From assembly GCA_003667245.1 (NCBI GenBank), contig RCNN01000026.1, positions 124,001-188,000 on the forward strand: 64,000 bases of DNA, written 5' to 3'. Position 1 is the stretch's first letter, and the number at the start of each line of letters is the position of its first letter. A model generated the notes under the pieces. The model did no database searches. It was not told where the DNA came from and saw nothing but the letters and a program-made list of their open reading frames with translations. Of the stretch, positions 1-10,260 are shown in pieces. This DNA is from Heterostelium multicystogenum. Lineage: Eukaryota; Evosea; Eumycetozoa; Acytosteliales; Acytosteliaceae. Made by a program: the position numbers and the translations under genes.

Positions 1-2232
1 TGTGGTGGAAATGGGTTGCTATGTATTGTTTTTGGATGGAACCATATCAAATAGGTTTCTCGGTGTCAATCATAATGACTATTGTTGGATTTATACGACA
101 TAATTAAAATTGGAAACAAAAAATGATGGCATTTTAAAAAAGAGATTTGGTTTAGCCAATATTACTAAAAATCAATATACTCTTATCAATCTATCTATTT
201 TACTCACAATGGATATCATCGATCACTTCACCCATCTAATTGTTTTATTTTTATCTCTCGAAATTGTTACGGATGTTTTATATTTTTTGTAGGTGTTATA
301 ATTAATATTTTTGTTGTTATTTGAGTGTTAGTTATAAAAATACCAGTAATCGATAGTATAGGGGTAATAATTTAATAGGATAGGTCATCCAAAATATCGT
401 TGTATTTACTGATGGATACTATCAATACCCTATACACTAACCAAACAACAATTTACATAAATAAATACGAATTATTATGACCATTTTATTATGTTTCTGA
501 AAAAGGAAAAAACTTTTTAATATAGTATAGAGGAGAATCTTTAGACTCCTGTACAAAATATAATTGTGATAAACTTTAATAGTGTTTATTATAGAGTTTA
601 GATAAATGTAATTGAATTGCTTTTACCATTTTTTGGTTATATAAAATACTATTTTATCAATCACAGAGGAATGTTAATTATTCAAAATATTTTGTAAAAT
701 ATGGGTATATAAACATTTTGTTAATTAATATTAAATTGTAAATTAAGGATTTCATTAAAACAAAGGTGGATTTTCACCAATACAAATAAAACAAAAATAC
801 TAAATAATAAGAAAACCTGACTCTAGTTTGATTTATAGGTTTTTTAAAGTCTTTATAATTTTTTTATAATTTGGAAATGAATTATTGCATAGTACTTACA
901 ATTTTGGATGAAATTAACAATGATGATTTTCTTTAAATGATATGAATGGAACTAAGACAACTTAAAGGTGAACAGGGATATTTATGTACATGTATAAAAT
1001 GTAAAAGAAGGATTCTAAAAACTAAGAAATGATTAGAAAACTCTATTTTATTATATAGATTAGGAAAAACAACAAAATAACATTAAATTAAAAAAGTAAA
1101 AGAACAAATAGGAAAGCTTCAAACTAAGCAAAGCCTTTCTAGTGAGTCTTTTTTGTCAATATAAATAATCAAAAAGAAATAATAAAAATAGGAGGGATCA
1201 TGATCTTCTTTGTTATCCTTAAAATGATATGAGTTTAAATTATAACACACACAAAAGATGTGATTGAGCACAGATGGAGTTCTCACACACCCACCAACAC
1301 TCTTCTTAAATAATAGCAAAACAAGAAACAAACAACAAGCACACACCACATTTTGACCACCACAAGCAACAACAACAACAACATAATTCACAATTTACTT
1401 TTAAAAGAATTTGGTATCTCTCCTATAATTGAATGGTAAATAAAAATAAACTAAAATAGGATCTTGAAGTGTTGTTATTGTTGTTATTGTTGGTTTATTT
1501 GTTCACAGTAGTAGTACTACTGGTAGTGGTCGTTGATGATATGTAAAATACAAGGGCGAGTTTTGCTTGCTTCTGCAGCAGTGATGCTTGATGGAGTTAT
1601 TTATGAAGCTTGAAGCAATGTGCTCTAGGTGGGCACGGTGGCTTTTGTGGTGCTTGGAGTGGTAGCAAGTGAAAAGTTGTATAGATCAGTGCACATGACT
1701 TTGAACTTTTACTAGTTGCTAATTTAACTATTTTCTGCATACTTATTTAGAGTAAAATCTGTGATTGTTTAGATCAACCTTTTCAATTCAAACTCAAAAG
1801 TATATGTTGATACACATAAGAGGTTTGGGTTGAATTGATGGTATCTAACCGATGCTAAAAGTGTTGTTGGTTGAAATTTGACCACATGAATTTCGCACTA
1901 CAAGTTCACCCATTCTTGCTTGATGATAGTTTAAACTTGGCATACCCTAATAATTCAACAATGTGTGAACCCATATGGTTACATTTTTAGATAAGCAACA
2001 CATAAACTCATATAATATTTATAAATGATAGTTAATTATATATGTGTGGTATGAGTCAATCAATGGTGGTATGCTGTGTTGTGCATCATCCAAATGAACA
2101 CCATTCCTCTCGAAAATGATCAGTGATACCAAATAGACATGTAGATGTTGAAAATCTGTTGAGGATTTTATTATATAAATGTTGCGTTTTGTCATGGTGA
2201 TGACGGTGATGATGATGAACTCACAATTATAC
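1..2232. other. long AT-rich stretch with no convincing gene
   Basis: Mostly A/T-rich sequence with stops in all frames. The left edge (2-103) is open in one frame for 33 codons up to a TAA and could be the tail of a gene lying outside the window, but it has no recognisable motif. A patch at about 1540-1700 is clearly richer in G+C than its surroundings and has short open frames on both strands, none of which gives a recognisable protein. Confidence 0.5.
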
Positions 2233-3638
2233 TTAATAATTGGTGAAAAGTGCAGATGATCCATATATGTTGCAGTTATCATTGTTGGCAGTGATTCTAA
2301 TATACCAGCTTCTCCCCATCCAGTTCCCCAACTGTCTGAATATTTAAATAAAACATGTTAGAACATCTTCCTTAGGTGTATACATATTTAATATGCTATG
2401 CTTACTTTTAATTATCCAAGAGTTGGTTGCTAAATCATAACCAGTTAATGTTACACCATGGTTGACATAATTAGTTGGTTGAGCACAACTGTAGATACCC
2501 GATCTATAGTTTTGGAATCCATCATCTACCCAGAGTGCAATTGTTACAGGACCTGTTTTAAGCGACTCAATGAGCTTCTCTTTCGATCTACCGGTTGTGG
2601 TATATCCTTGGAAAGGAACACGTGGTTGAGCAGTTTTAACACAGGTAGATTGCTGAGTTTGTGTGTATGGAGTAGCAGATTCGGGTCCGAATCCTTCATT
2701 TTTAAGTGCATCATAAACCATAGTATACCTGTAGATTATTAGCAACTGAATCATTTTTTGTATGTTTAATCTTGACTTACCATCCACCATTGCAACCGTT
2801 TGAAATACAATTGAGACATTCTTGCTCAGAGAAATCAACAGAGTTGGGATTAGCTCCAGTACGAATGATGTGTCTTGCCTCTGCTTGAGCAATAGCAGAG
2901 AAGATATAGCAACTACCACAGTATCCTTGGTTCTTAACTGGTGATGATTGAGGTCTCCAATCTATACTAACAGGTCCAGGTGTTGGAGTTGGAGTTTTTG
3001 TTGGAGTAGGAGTAGGTGTATTTGTTGGGGTTTGGGTAGGGGTATTTGTTGGTGTATTTGTTGGAGTAGGAGTTGGGGTGGGAGTCTTTGTTGGTGTGGA
3101 AGTTGGAGTTGGTGTTGGAGAAGGTTTTGGTTCATAAGGATTGATTCCAGGATATGGACCTACTGGATCGAAATTACAATAGAATTTATAAATATCTCCA
3201 CATTTAGATGCCACACAACCAAATGACTTTAACTTTGCAAGGACTGCATATGAATGAAGACAAGGTACTCCTGGGTTACAAGCTTTTTTGGTGAAATTAT
3301 AGTTTGATGCAGTGGAGCGAATATAGTCAATTATATAATTAAGATCCCAATCCCAGAGTAAGAAAGTATGAATTCAGAGACTTTTCCACTCAGAGCCATT
3401 GGGGAGAATCCACTGGTACAAATTATCAGCAAATTTTTTGCAAGGGATTCTCATAGGTCTGATTCCAACTTATAGCAGTCATTCCAGGGCTTGCTAAAGG
3501 AATTGGTTGGAATCTCCAATCATTCATGGCAGAGAGAATTTTCATTTTTTCTGAAGTGGTCAAGTTAAACGCATTGACCTTTCCATTTGAAAATGAAATC
3601 AATAGTACTAGAGCAATAAATAAATAAATATATTTCAT
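2233..3638 (-). CDS. papain-like (C1A) cysteine protease with Pro/Thr linker
   Basis: Predicted secreted or lysosomal cysteine protease. The start at 3638 gives a signal peptide ([19 protein letters not shown]). A Cys-containing N-terminal region follows, then a Pro/Thr linker of repeated TPTP units (about 2985-3120) and the catalytic domain. All catalytic elements are visible: the oxyanion Gln and nucleophile Cys in NQGYCGSC (about 2915-2945), the His in NHGVTLTGY (about 2450), and the Asn in NSWGTGWG in the last exon (about 2310-2340). Two short introns lie at about 2730-2778 and 2330-2410. The N-terminal half is broken by several one-base frameshifts, and one more lies just after GWGEAG near the end; the other frame then runs to a TAA at 2233 and looks like a normal cathepsin C-terminus. 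The Pro/Thr linker between pro-region and protease domain is unusual for cathepsins. The gene is divergent from the propeptide-like gene at 4460. Family assignment is firm, subfamily is not. Confidence 0.85.
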
Positions 3639-4459
3639 TTTTCTAATTTTTACAACTATAATAAATAAATAAATAAACTGGAATATTTGAAGCAATAAAT
3701 ATGTAAACAATCTATGGATTGAATTCTAGCACTTCTAGATTCTTCAATCTTTTTTTATATTTTTTTTTGATGATTTATTTAAAATCAAATCGGTATTTAG
3801 ATATTTAATTGATTATGAAGAATAAATTTATAATAATAATCTGTTATTTTAAAATAATTGTAGAGACCTAGAGAAAGAAAAATTATCATGATTGTTTTCT
3901 TTCATAAAAAAGTTTGTTTGCTCGTGGTTTGATTGAAACCCAGTGATGAATGTTCATACTACCAAAAACCAACAAAACATGTTTGATGTAGAAAATAGAA
4001 CCTAAATCTCATTTGGTTTGGGTAATTAATTAATTAATTCAAATAGATCTTTTGGCAAAAAATCTGTTGATCTTTATAATTTTTTATAAAAATTGACTTT
4101 TGATCTTAGATTGGGTGATTTGTAAAGAATATCATCATTTGATCATGCGCTTTTTTAATCGATGGGTTCAAAGAAACATGGGAACAACAGTCAAAGAAAG
4201 ATCATTATCATAAGGAATATCTATACAATTCCACCATCATCAACATCATTCGTGTTCAAAGATTTAATCCTAATATCCAATCCTTTTTGTAGTGAATTTA
4301 TCCAAATATACACATCATTGTTGGTTTACAAATCCAATCTATTATTAATTTTTTAAATCTTAATAAACTATTGAATCAAGTCAAGTACTCCATTAATTTT
4401 ATTTATTTATATATTTATTTATTTATTTTTTTATTGTAATTGTATAAAACAAACAAACA
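3639..4459. promoter_or_regulatory. shared upstream region between divergent genes
   Basis: About 820 bases of AT-rich DNA between the start codons of the cysteine protease (minus) and the propeptide-like membrane protein (plus). It contains many T runs and TATA-like stretches but no open frame that I trust. Being the only DNA between two divergent and functionally related genes, it probably holds both promoters. That is inference from layout; no specific site was identified. Confidence 0.4.
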
Positions 4460-5168
4460 ATGAAATTATTATTATCAATTGTATTATTTATATCAATCTT
4501 AACTGTTGCTGTTCACTCTCAACCTATAGAGTAATGACTTTGAAAATGTGTTCAGAAATTATGTTGAAGCATATGGAAAACAATACACTAGTCAAGAGTA
4601 CCAAAAGGCTTTGAAGCTTTCAAAGTGAATTACCAAAAGATTCAGGAGGCCAATGCAAAGTGGCAAGGTGTAAATGCTCATATTGAAGTTCCAAAAGTTC
4701 CTGCCAATATGAGAACATTATCAGCTGCTGAGCCTATTGTGTCATATCCATCCGAAGGCCAACAACTAAGTAAGATAAATACGCTTTTGAAAATAATTAA
4801 ACAAAAGTATTAATAAACAAAATTTTCCAGTGGAGTTAAATTCATTTAGTGATTTGACCTATGAAGAATTCACTTCAACATTTACTGGTGCTGATGCTAC
4901 TTATGCCCCTGCTGTTGCTGGAGCTGCTGCGGCTGCTCTTTCAACTGGTGCAATTATTGGTATTGCTGTTGGAGGTGCTTCTGCTGCAACTGCAGTCACT
5001 GCCGGTGTTGTTGTTGCTGTAAAGAGAAGAAAGAGAACTCAAGTTGAAAGTTCTCCTGCTAGTGAAGTTGAGATGAAGTCCACACCTAAGGGTATTGATA
5101 TCTTTAAGTGGAGAAAATCCAAACATCAATCTATCACTGCAAGAGCAATGCCACAAGACAAATATTAA
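4460..5168 (+). CDS. membrane protein with a stand-alone cathepsin propeptide (I29-like) domain
   Basis: A small protein, about 210 residues after allowing for frameshifts. It begins with a signal peptide (MKLLLSIVLFISILTVAVHS). Next comes a region like the inhibitory propeptide of cathepsin L-type proteases: an ERFNIN-like helix (NVFRNYVEAYGKQYTSQEYQ and continuation) and the typical end motif LNSFSDLTYEEF. No protease domain follows. Instead there is an Ala/Gly-rich hydrophobic segment (about 4915-5020), a KRRKR stop-transfer motif and a charged tail of about 45 residues. One intron (4770-4830, GTAAGA...TTCCAG) joins the two parts in frame. Two one-base frameshifts lie in exon 1 (about 4530 and 4605). 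Single-domain propeptide inhibitors such as CTLA-2 and BCPI are known in animals; a membrane-anchored form would be new to me. The likely job is inhibiting or binding a papain-like protease, perhaps its divergent neighbour. The domain match is good; the function is inference. Confidence 0.7.
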
Positions 5169-5546
5169 TCAATAAATTATAATTGATTCAAAACTAATTT
5201 TCATGAAGACCCTTTATCTTTAAATAGGTGTCAATTATTGAACCAAGTGGTCCTTCATTTGTAATTATCACTATATGAGATATTAAAGTAATGTAGACCT
5301 ACATGGTAGCTTCATACATTTTTTGAATTTGATTCTGGAATCGATTGGAACTATCTTGAGAGATGCTGATGCTGGTTGTATAAGTAATTGTTGTATTGTA
5401 CAAACAAATAGTTGTCTTGAATGGATTCTTTGTAGATGCCCTTGGTATGATGTGTACAGTCACTAGCCATTGGTAAAGATTGGTTATCCTCCAGGTTGGA
5501 TGCCACATAATCTTGTTATACTTTTCATTCTGTAAGCATCTTCACT
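5169..5546. other. short intergenic stretch before the retrotransposon
   Basis: This holds a 69-codon open frame on the minus strand (5299-5508) with unremarkable composition and no recognisable motif. I do not call it a gene. It is the flank on the 3' side of the retrotransposon insertion. Confidence 0.4.
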
Positions 5547-5551
5547 CTCCA
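5547..5551. repeat. target-site duplication, left copy (CTCCA)
   Basis: The five bases CTCCA directly abut the left LTR and recur directly after the right LTR at 10430-10434. A perfect 5-bp duplication is the usual footprint of Ty3/gypsy integrase. It fixes the element's ends at 5552 and 10429. Confidence 0.85.
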
Positions 5552-5721
5552 TTTAAAAGAGTAACACATAAAACGTATATATATAGGATCTATTAACAAT
5601 AATTAATTATAACTATAGAGGAATTAGGGTTATTAATTGGAATGATTTGTTTATTTGATTATTTTCGGTTTTTATACTATAAATTTCTTATTTTTATGAT
5701 TTTTGAACTTCGTGTTTTACA
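5552..5721 (-). repeat. 3' LTR of the retrotransposon
   Basis: 170-bp long terminal repeat. Read on the minus strand it begins TGTAAAACAC and ends TTTTAAA. It matches the other LTR base for base except for one extra A in an A run near 5571. The pol frame ends inside it at 5694. Confidence 0.95.
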
Positions 5722-7382
5722 CTTTGCCCTTTTTTAAGAGTAGGTCTTCTTTTCGGGTTATAGGTCTTCCTTTGAGTTTTGACTGTCTTCTTAGGTTTCT
5801 GGTTGTCTTGTTCCTGTTCTTGTTCTTTCTTGAATATGTCTATCAGTTCCTTAGCATGAATGTATTTCTCGAATTGCCATGATGACTGATCTTCTGGGTA
5901 ACCTAACCATTTGATTAAGTATTGTGTGCTCTTTCCAAACTTGCGAACACCCATTATCTTTTCAACCACATACTCTTCTTCTCCATTGACCAACTTCGGA
6001 CCAGGCTCGGCAACCAATTCGTTATTGTCTTCATTAACTTTGAATTTCATTACTTGGGTAACATTGAAAATTGCATGTCTCCTAGTGAAACCATCCAACT
6101 CCAATTCTAGGTTTAATCCATTATTGAATACTCTTATTACTTTAAATGGACCTCTGTTTCTGTTTCTAACTGACTTCATAATTGATTCTTTATCTACATC
6201 CAAGTTGATAAATTCATCCTTGACTAACACCCAATCTCCTTTCACGATATCAATCTTCTCCACTAACTCTTCTCCTTCTAACATTTGTAGTTGTTTGTCT
6301 AACAAACAATCTCGAACTATCTCTCTCACCACATCTCTTTCTTCTCCACTAATTCGTTTTGCAAACAAATTTATAGGTGATGTCGGTACATAACCTAACA
6401 CTACTTCAAACGGGGATCTCTTAATTGTTGCATTATAGGTTGAGTTAATCGCAAATTGAATATTCTTGATCTCCTCGTCCCAATTCTCCTTCTTCTCCAA
6501 GGCTAATTTTCTCAACATCGTTCTGATACTTCTATTCAGTCTCTCGGTCTGACCATCACTTTGGGGATGTCTGGGTACAGACATTCTCAACTTCGATCCA
6601 ACTCTTCGGAATAATTCTTGCCACACTTCACTCGTAAAACGGGGGTCTCTATCACTGACTATCGATAACGGTAATCCAAATGATGTAAACACATTTTCAT
6701 GAACTAGTTTAGCTGTCTCTATCGCTGTTATTTGTTTCTTCGTTGGTATAATTGTTGTATATTTACTGAATCTATCTACGACAACTAACACATAATTATA
6801 ACCATTTAGACTCTCTGGTAAATCTAGAAAATCCAAACTTATATCTATTCCGACTCCTTCCGCTATCTCTAATGGCTGAATATTTGCTTTCTTCTTTACT
6901 TCTATTCTATTTTGTTGACATTCTACACAATAATCACAAAACTCTTTCACCTTCTCGTACAATTTCCTACAATAGAAATTCTCCTTAATTCTCGTATACG
7001 TTCTTAAACTATCTCCGTGCCCACAATATGGCGTACTGTGTGCCTCTCTAATTATCTCTTTGATATGTTTTTCATCTACCAACACTAATCTTTCTTTTCC
7101 TTCCTTGTCTATGATAAACAATAGACCTTCACGTTCTCTCCACGTATCTTTATGTCTCGCTTTCACTAACTCTACGTCACTATTTCCTTTATAACTTTCC
7201 TTAACTTCCATCAAATAATCCCACTCTATAGGTATCCTATAAGTGTTCAACCTCGACAATACATCCGCTCCTACATTCTTTACACCGTCAATATGCTTAA
7301 TTTCGTAATTGAATTGTGATAACACTTCAAGTGCTTTCAATTGATCTTTCGTTAAAGTCACTTGATCCTTCAAGTATAGCAA
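5694..7382 (-). CDS. pol: retrotransposon pol, second part: RNase H end, integrase, chromodomain
   Basis: A 562-codon open frame for the C-terminal half of pol. It opens with the rest of RNase H, then the integrase zinc-binding HHCC module (His115, His122, Cys149, Cys152) and the integrase core with Asp184, Asp244 and Glu280, a correct DD35E spacing. Near residues 470-520 it has a chromodomain starting YVVEKI, with Tyr471, Trp492 (KWLGY) and Tyr495 at the positions of the methyl-lysine aromatic cage. It is +1 relative to the upstream pol frame; the break lies near 7400 inside RNase H and conserved protein continues across it, so the frame should be counted from there, not from the Met at 7382. 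The stop lies within the 3' LTR. Integrase-fused chromodomains steer chromoviruses to marked chromatin; the canonical cage suggests this one can still bind. Confidence 0.93.
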   Translation of the reverse strand: MLYLKDQVTLTKDQLKALEVLSQFNYEIKHIDGVKNVGADVLSRLNTYRIPIEWDYLMEVKESYKGNSDVELVKARHKDTWREREGLLFIIDKEGKERLVLVDEKHIKEIIREAHSTPYCGHGDSLRTYTRIKENFYCRKLYEKVKEFCDYCVECQQNRIEVKKKANIQPLEIAEGVGIDISLDFLDLPESLNGYNYVLVVVDRFSKYTTIIPTKKQITAIETAKLVHENVFTSFGLPLSIVSDRDPRFTSEVWQELFRRVGSKLRMSVPRHPQSDGQTERLNRSIRTMLRKLALEKKENWDEEIKNIQFAINSTYNATIKRSPFEVVLGYVPTSPINLFAKRISGEERDVVREIVRDCLLDKQLQMLEGEELVEKIDIVKGDWVLVKDEFINLDVDKESIMKSVRNRNRGPFKVIRVFNNGLNLELELDGFTRRHAIFNVTQVMKFKVNEDNNELVAEPGPKLVNGEEEYVVEKIMGVRKFGKSTQYLIKWLGYPEDQSSWQFEKYIHAKELIDIFKKEQEQEQDNQKPKKTVKTQRKTYNPKRRPTLKKGQSVKHEVQKS

Positions 7383-7383
7383 A

Positions 7384-9126
7384 TTATAATGATCCGTAAA
7401 GATCTTTAATTTTACTACCCAAAAGTATCTTCATGTTCTTCTTCAAACACTCCTTTATCGCCAACAACTCTCTAAATCCTATTGATTTCGTCTGTTCAGT
7501 ATTCTTCAACCTTCTTCCATAAAACAACACCGGTCTCTCTACTCCATCTTTATCCTTCTGCTTGATAATTGCACTAATGCCAATATCACTCGCGTCCGTG
7601 TAAATATAGTACTCCTTCAACGGGTCTGGTAAATACAAATCTACGGTTTGTTTCAATTCTCCGATTAACTGATAAAATTCCTTCTTGGCTTCATCACTAA
7701 TTTCAAATTCTCTCTTATGTTTACGCAATTCTTCCAAATGTCTCGTCTTCTCTGGGTATTTGTCTATGAATTTTCTAAAATAATTAAAAAATCCTAGCGT
7801 TTTCTGCACTTCCTTCGGATTAGTTGGATATGACATTTGATCCAACAACTCTGTCTTATAGTTACTACTATTAACTGTATTGAATTTGATTGTTCTACCC
7901 AGTATCTGTATTTCTCTTCTAAACAACTTCACTTTCTTCTTACTAATAAAGATCTTTCTTTCTCTGCACCTGATTAACATCTTAATCACTCTTCCAACAT
8001 TCTCCAAAACAGTATCATCTGCTGCTATGAGATCATCGAAATAATTATCGACAATATCTCCAAAATTCGATTCCATAAACTCGGCAAATCTAGCTGGTGC
8101 TCCACTTAATCCCATCGCCATCCTCTTATACCAATACAATCCTTTCTTCGTTCTAAAGGCTGTCAACCTCCTCGAACTCTCTTCTAACTCTACATGGAAA
8201 TATCCTTTAATCACATCACCTAGTGAAAAAATTCTTTTCCCACTTAATCTATTCAACACGTCTTCTATTATCGGTATCTTATACTCTAAATCTACTGTTC
8301 CTTCATTCAATTTCTTAAATTGATTTACTAATCTATCAAACTCTCCGTTTTTATACACCGCAAAAATTGGTGATTCTACAATATCTTCTACATCTTCCGC
8401 TATTTTCTCTACCACGCCTAATTCTAATAATTCATCTACTTTCTTTTGAATATCTAATTCTTCCTTAAACGACTTCTTGAATGGATATTGACTCTTAATT
8501 ACTACTCCTTCTTTCAAAACTATTCTATGACTAATATCATTATCTCTCTTAATTACGCTAAAATCTGGAGCTTTCTCCACGATAACATCTCTGAATTTCT
8601 CTATTATTACTTTCTCTAACGTTTCTAAATCTTCCTTTTCAATTAAATCCATTACTTCGGATACTATCTCTTCTTCTGTATTACTAATTTCTTCTATTTC
8701 TTCCTTCCCATCCATTGTTCTATCAACTACTTCGACTTCTTCACTTAACATCTTAACTTTCCATTTCTTTCCATCCAATTCCATTTCTAATTTCAATTCC
8801 TCTAAAATATCCGTACCGAATATTATTTCTATTTCTTCGTCTAAATCTATCACATTTAACTCTACTTCTATTTGACTTCCTAACTCTATCTTCGTATACA
8901 ATGCCTTATTAACTATCTTACTAATATTTCCTTCTTCGAACGGCAATTTAACTATTAAATTCCTTCTTGTTTCTATCTTATCACTACTTCTAATCCATTT
9001 ATTATTAATAAAGGATTTCTTCGCTCCCGTATCGACTATCACTTTTCTTTCCACTCCACCTATCATCAACTTGACTTTAATATGATCGCTACTACTGCTA
9101 TCAATTAACGCCACTTCCATCTTCAC
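7384..9126 (-). CDS. pol: retrotransposon pol, first part: protease, reverse transcriptase, RNase H
   Basis: A 580-codon open frame. The aspartic protease motif DTGA lies at about residue 32, the reverse transcriptase active site YFDD near residue 360, and the RNase H start YTDASD near 507. The frame is the same as gag: gag's TGA (9157-9159) is followed by 10 sense codons before the first Met here, so this reading frame probably starts by stop-codon readthrough rather than at that Met. It ends at 7384 in the middle of RNase H because of a one-base shift; the matching protein continues in the next frame. It could be a real programmed shift, but its place inside a catalytic domain makes mutation or sequence error more likely. 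Confidence 0.93.
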   Translation of the reverse strand: MKMEVALIDSSSSDHIKVKLMIGGVERKVIVDTGAKKSFINNKWIRSSDKIETRRNLIVKLPFEEGNISKIVNKALYTKIELGSQIEVELNVIDLDEEIEIIFGTDILEELKLEMELDGKKWKVKMLSEEVEVVDRTMDGKEEIEEISNTEEEIVSEVMDLIEKEDLETLEKVIIEKFRDVIVEKAPDFSVIKRDNDISHRIVLKEGVVIKSQYPFKKSFKEELDIQKKVDELLELGVVEKIAEDVEDIVESPIFAVYKNGEFDRLVNQFKKLNEGTVDLEYKIPIIEDVLNRLSGKRIFSLGDVIKGYFHVELEESSRRLTAFRTKKGLYWYKRMAMGLSGAPARFAEFMESNFGDIVDNYFDDLIAADDTVLENVGRVIKMLIRCRERKIFISKKKVKLFRREIQILGRTIKFNTVNSSNYKTELLDQMSYPTNPKEVQKTLGFFNYFRKFIDKYPEKTRHLEELRKHKREFEISDEAKKEFYQLIGELKQTVDLYLPDPLKEYYIYTDASDIGISAIIKQKDKDGVERPVLFYGRRLKNTEQTKSIGFRELLAIKECLKKNMKILLGSKIKDLYGSL

Positions 9127-9156
9127 CTCTTCCCTTCCACTCTTCTTAACCTCGGT

Positions 9157-10209
9157 TCATTTCGACTTACTTGGGCACACCTTAGCACTGTGTCCTATAC
9201 CCTCACAATTGTAGCATCTAAACTCCGATCTCGATCCTTCTTTACCTTCTTCTCTTACGGCACTAGGTCTAACGGCAGATCTAGTAACTGACTCTTTATG
9301 ATCACGGGTACCATAATTCTTTTTCTGAATGTGACCTCTAAAAGAACTCCTATCCATGATGTAGCTTCTGGCATGGTCGATCATATCCATGAATCCTTTA
9401 CTACGATAATCTGATCTGAATATATACTTCTCGACTTTCTGTTTATAATCATCATATACCAAGTTCTTGAAGAACATATATTTCTTGGTTTCATCACTTA
9501 ACCTCGATATTGCATGGTTATCCATCCAAAAAGCTATGTAGCTCTCTAATGAATTTGAACTCTTTTCACTTTGTTGTACCCCAAATCTTAACTCATGTTT
9601 GTCAAGACTTTCAATACAAGCTCCTACTTGGTCTCTTTGATGTGTTGTTAATTCACTCTCCTCCAACTTATTTAAAACTTCTTCAAAAGTTGCCTCTTCG
9701 TCAACTGCTTCATAAATTACTGCTCTTTTTTCACTTAAACTAGCTCTCAGTAAAAACTTCTTCCGGTCGTCATCTCTAATATCCATGTCTCTAATACTTT
9801 TCAACAACTCATGTTTGAAAGTTGCGAACTCTTTTAACTTATTTAACTCTCGAGCTTCAGCTCTAAGTTCAATTCTCCAATTTCCTTCTCCTTTCACTAC
9901 TTCTTCTACCTCGACTTCTTTTATCTTTCCATTTAACTTCAACAAGTTTTCCAACAACGCCTCATTAAAATTTTGTTGATCCTTAAATGCTTTTTCTCTT
10001 TGAGTTGCTTGTTCCTTATATTCCTTGTCTCTTTGTTCTATTTGTTCTTTAAACTCTTTTTCCCTTCTTTCTAGGTGTACCTTAAACTCCTCTTGCACCT
10101 TAGACAACACCATTGTCTGGTTCTCGACTATCAACTGTAGTGACTCCAATTTCCCTCCTGGATCATGCTCATCCCTCTTTGTATTCTTAAATAACTGTTT
10201 AGTAGCCAT
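9157..10209 (-). CDS. gag: retrotransposon Gag
   Basis: A 350-codon protein forming the particle shell. The N-terminal third is strongly charged and predicted coiled coil (repeated RREKEFKEQ-like units, about residues 30-90). The centre resembles the retrotransposon gag core. Near the C-terminus there is one CCHC zinc knuckle (CYNCEGIGHSAKVC) that binds RNA. The start at 10209 is the first ATG after the 5' LTR and leader. The frame ends in a single TGA, after which the same frame stays open into protease and RT. The bases after the TGA include a short inverted AACC/GGTT pair that could fold. Confidence 0.93.
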   Translation of the reverse strand: MATKQLFKNTKRDEHDPGGKLESLQLIVENQTMVLSKVQEEFKVHLERREKEFKEQIEQRDKEYKEQATQREKAFKDQQNFNEALLENLLKLNGKIKEVEVEEVVKGEGNWRIELRAEARELNKLKEFATFKHELLKSIRDMDIRDDDRKKFLLRASLSEKRAVIYEAVDEEATFEEVLNKLEESELTTHQRDQVGACIESLDKHELRFGVQQSEKSSNSLESYIAFWMDNHAISRLSDETKKYMFFKNLVYDDYKQKVEKYIFRSDYRSKGFMDMIDHARSYIMDRSSFRGHIQKKNYGTRDHKESVTRSAVRPSAVREEGKEGSRSEFRCYNCEGIGHSAKVCPSKSK

Positions 10210-10260
10210 TCTTAATCTTATTAATTATTTATATAAGTACGATAAAAAATAAAAAAAAAG

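Noticed and set aside
2..103. Open frame running in from the left edge
   Set aside because: Only 33 codons with no motif; may be a gene tail but cannot be supported.
1119..1391. 90-codon minus-strand frame
   Set aside because: Val/Leu/Tyr/Ile-rich translation of CAA and A-rich low-complexity DNA; not protein-like.
2458..3226. Plus-strand frames over the cysteine protease, one very rich in Trp, Cys, Arg and Ser
   Set aside because: Shadow of the Pro/Thr linker repeats on the other strand.
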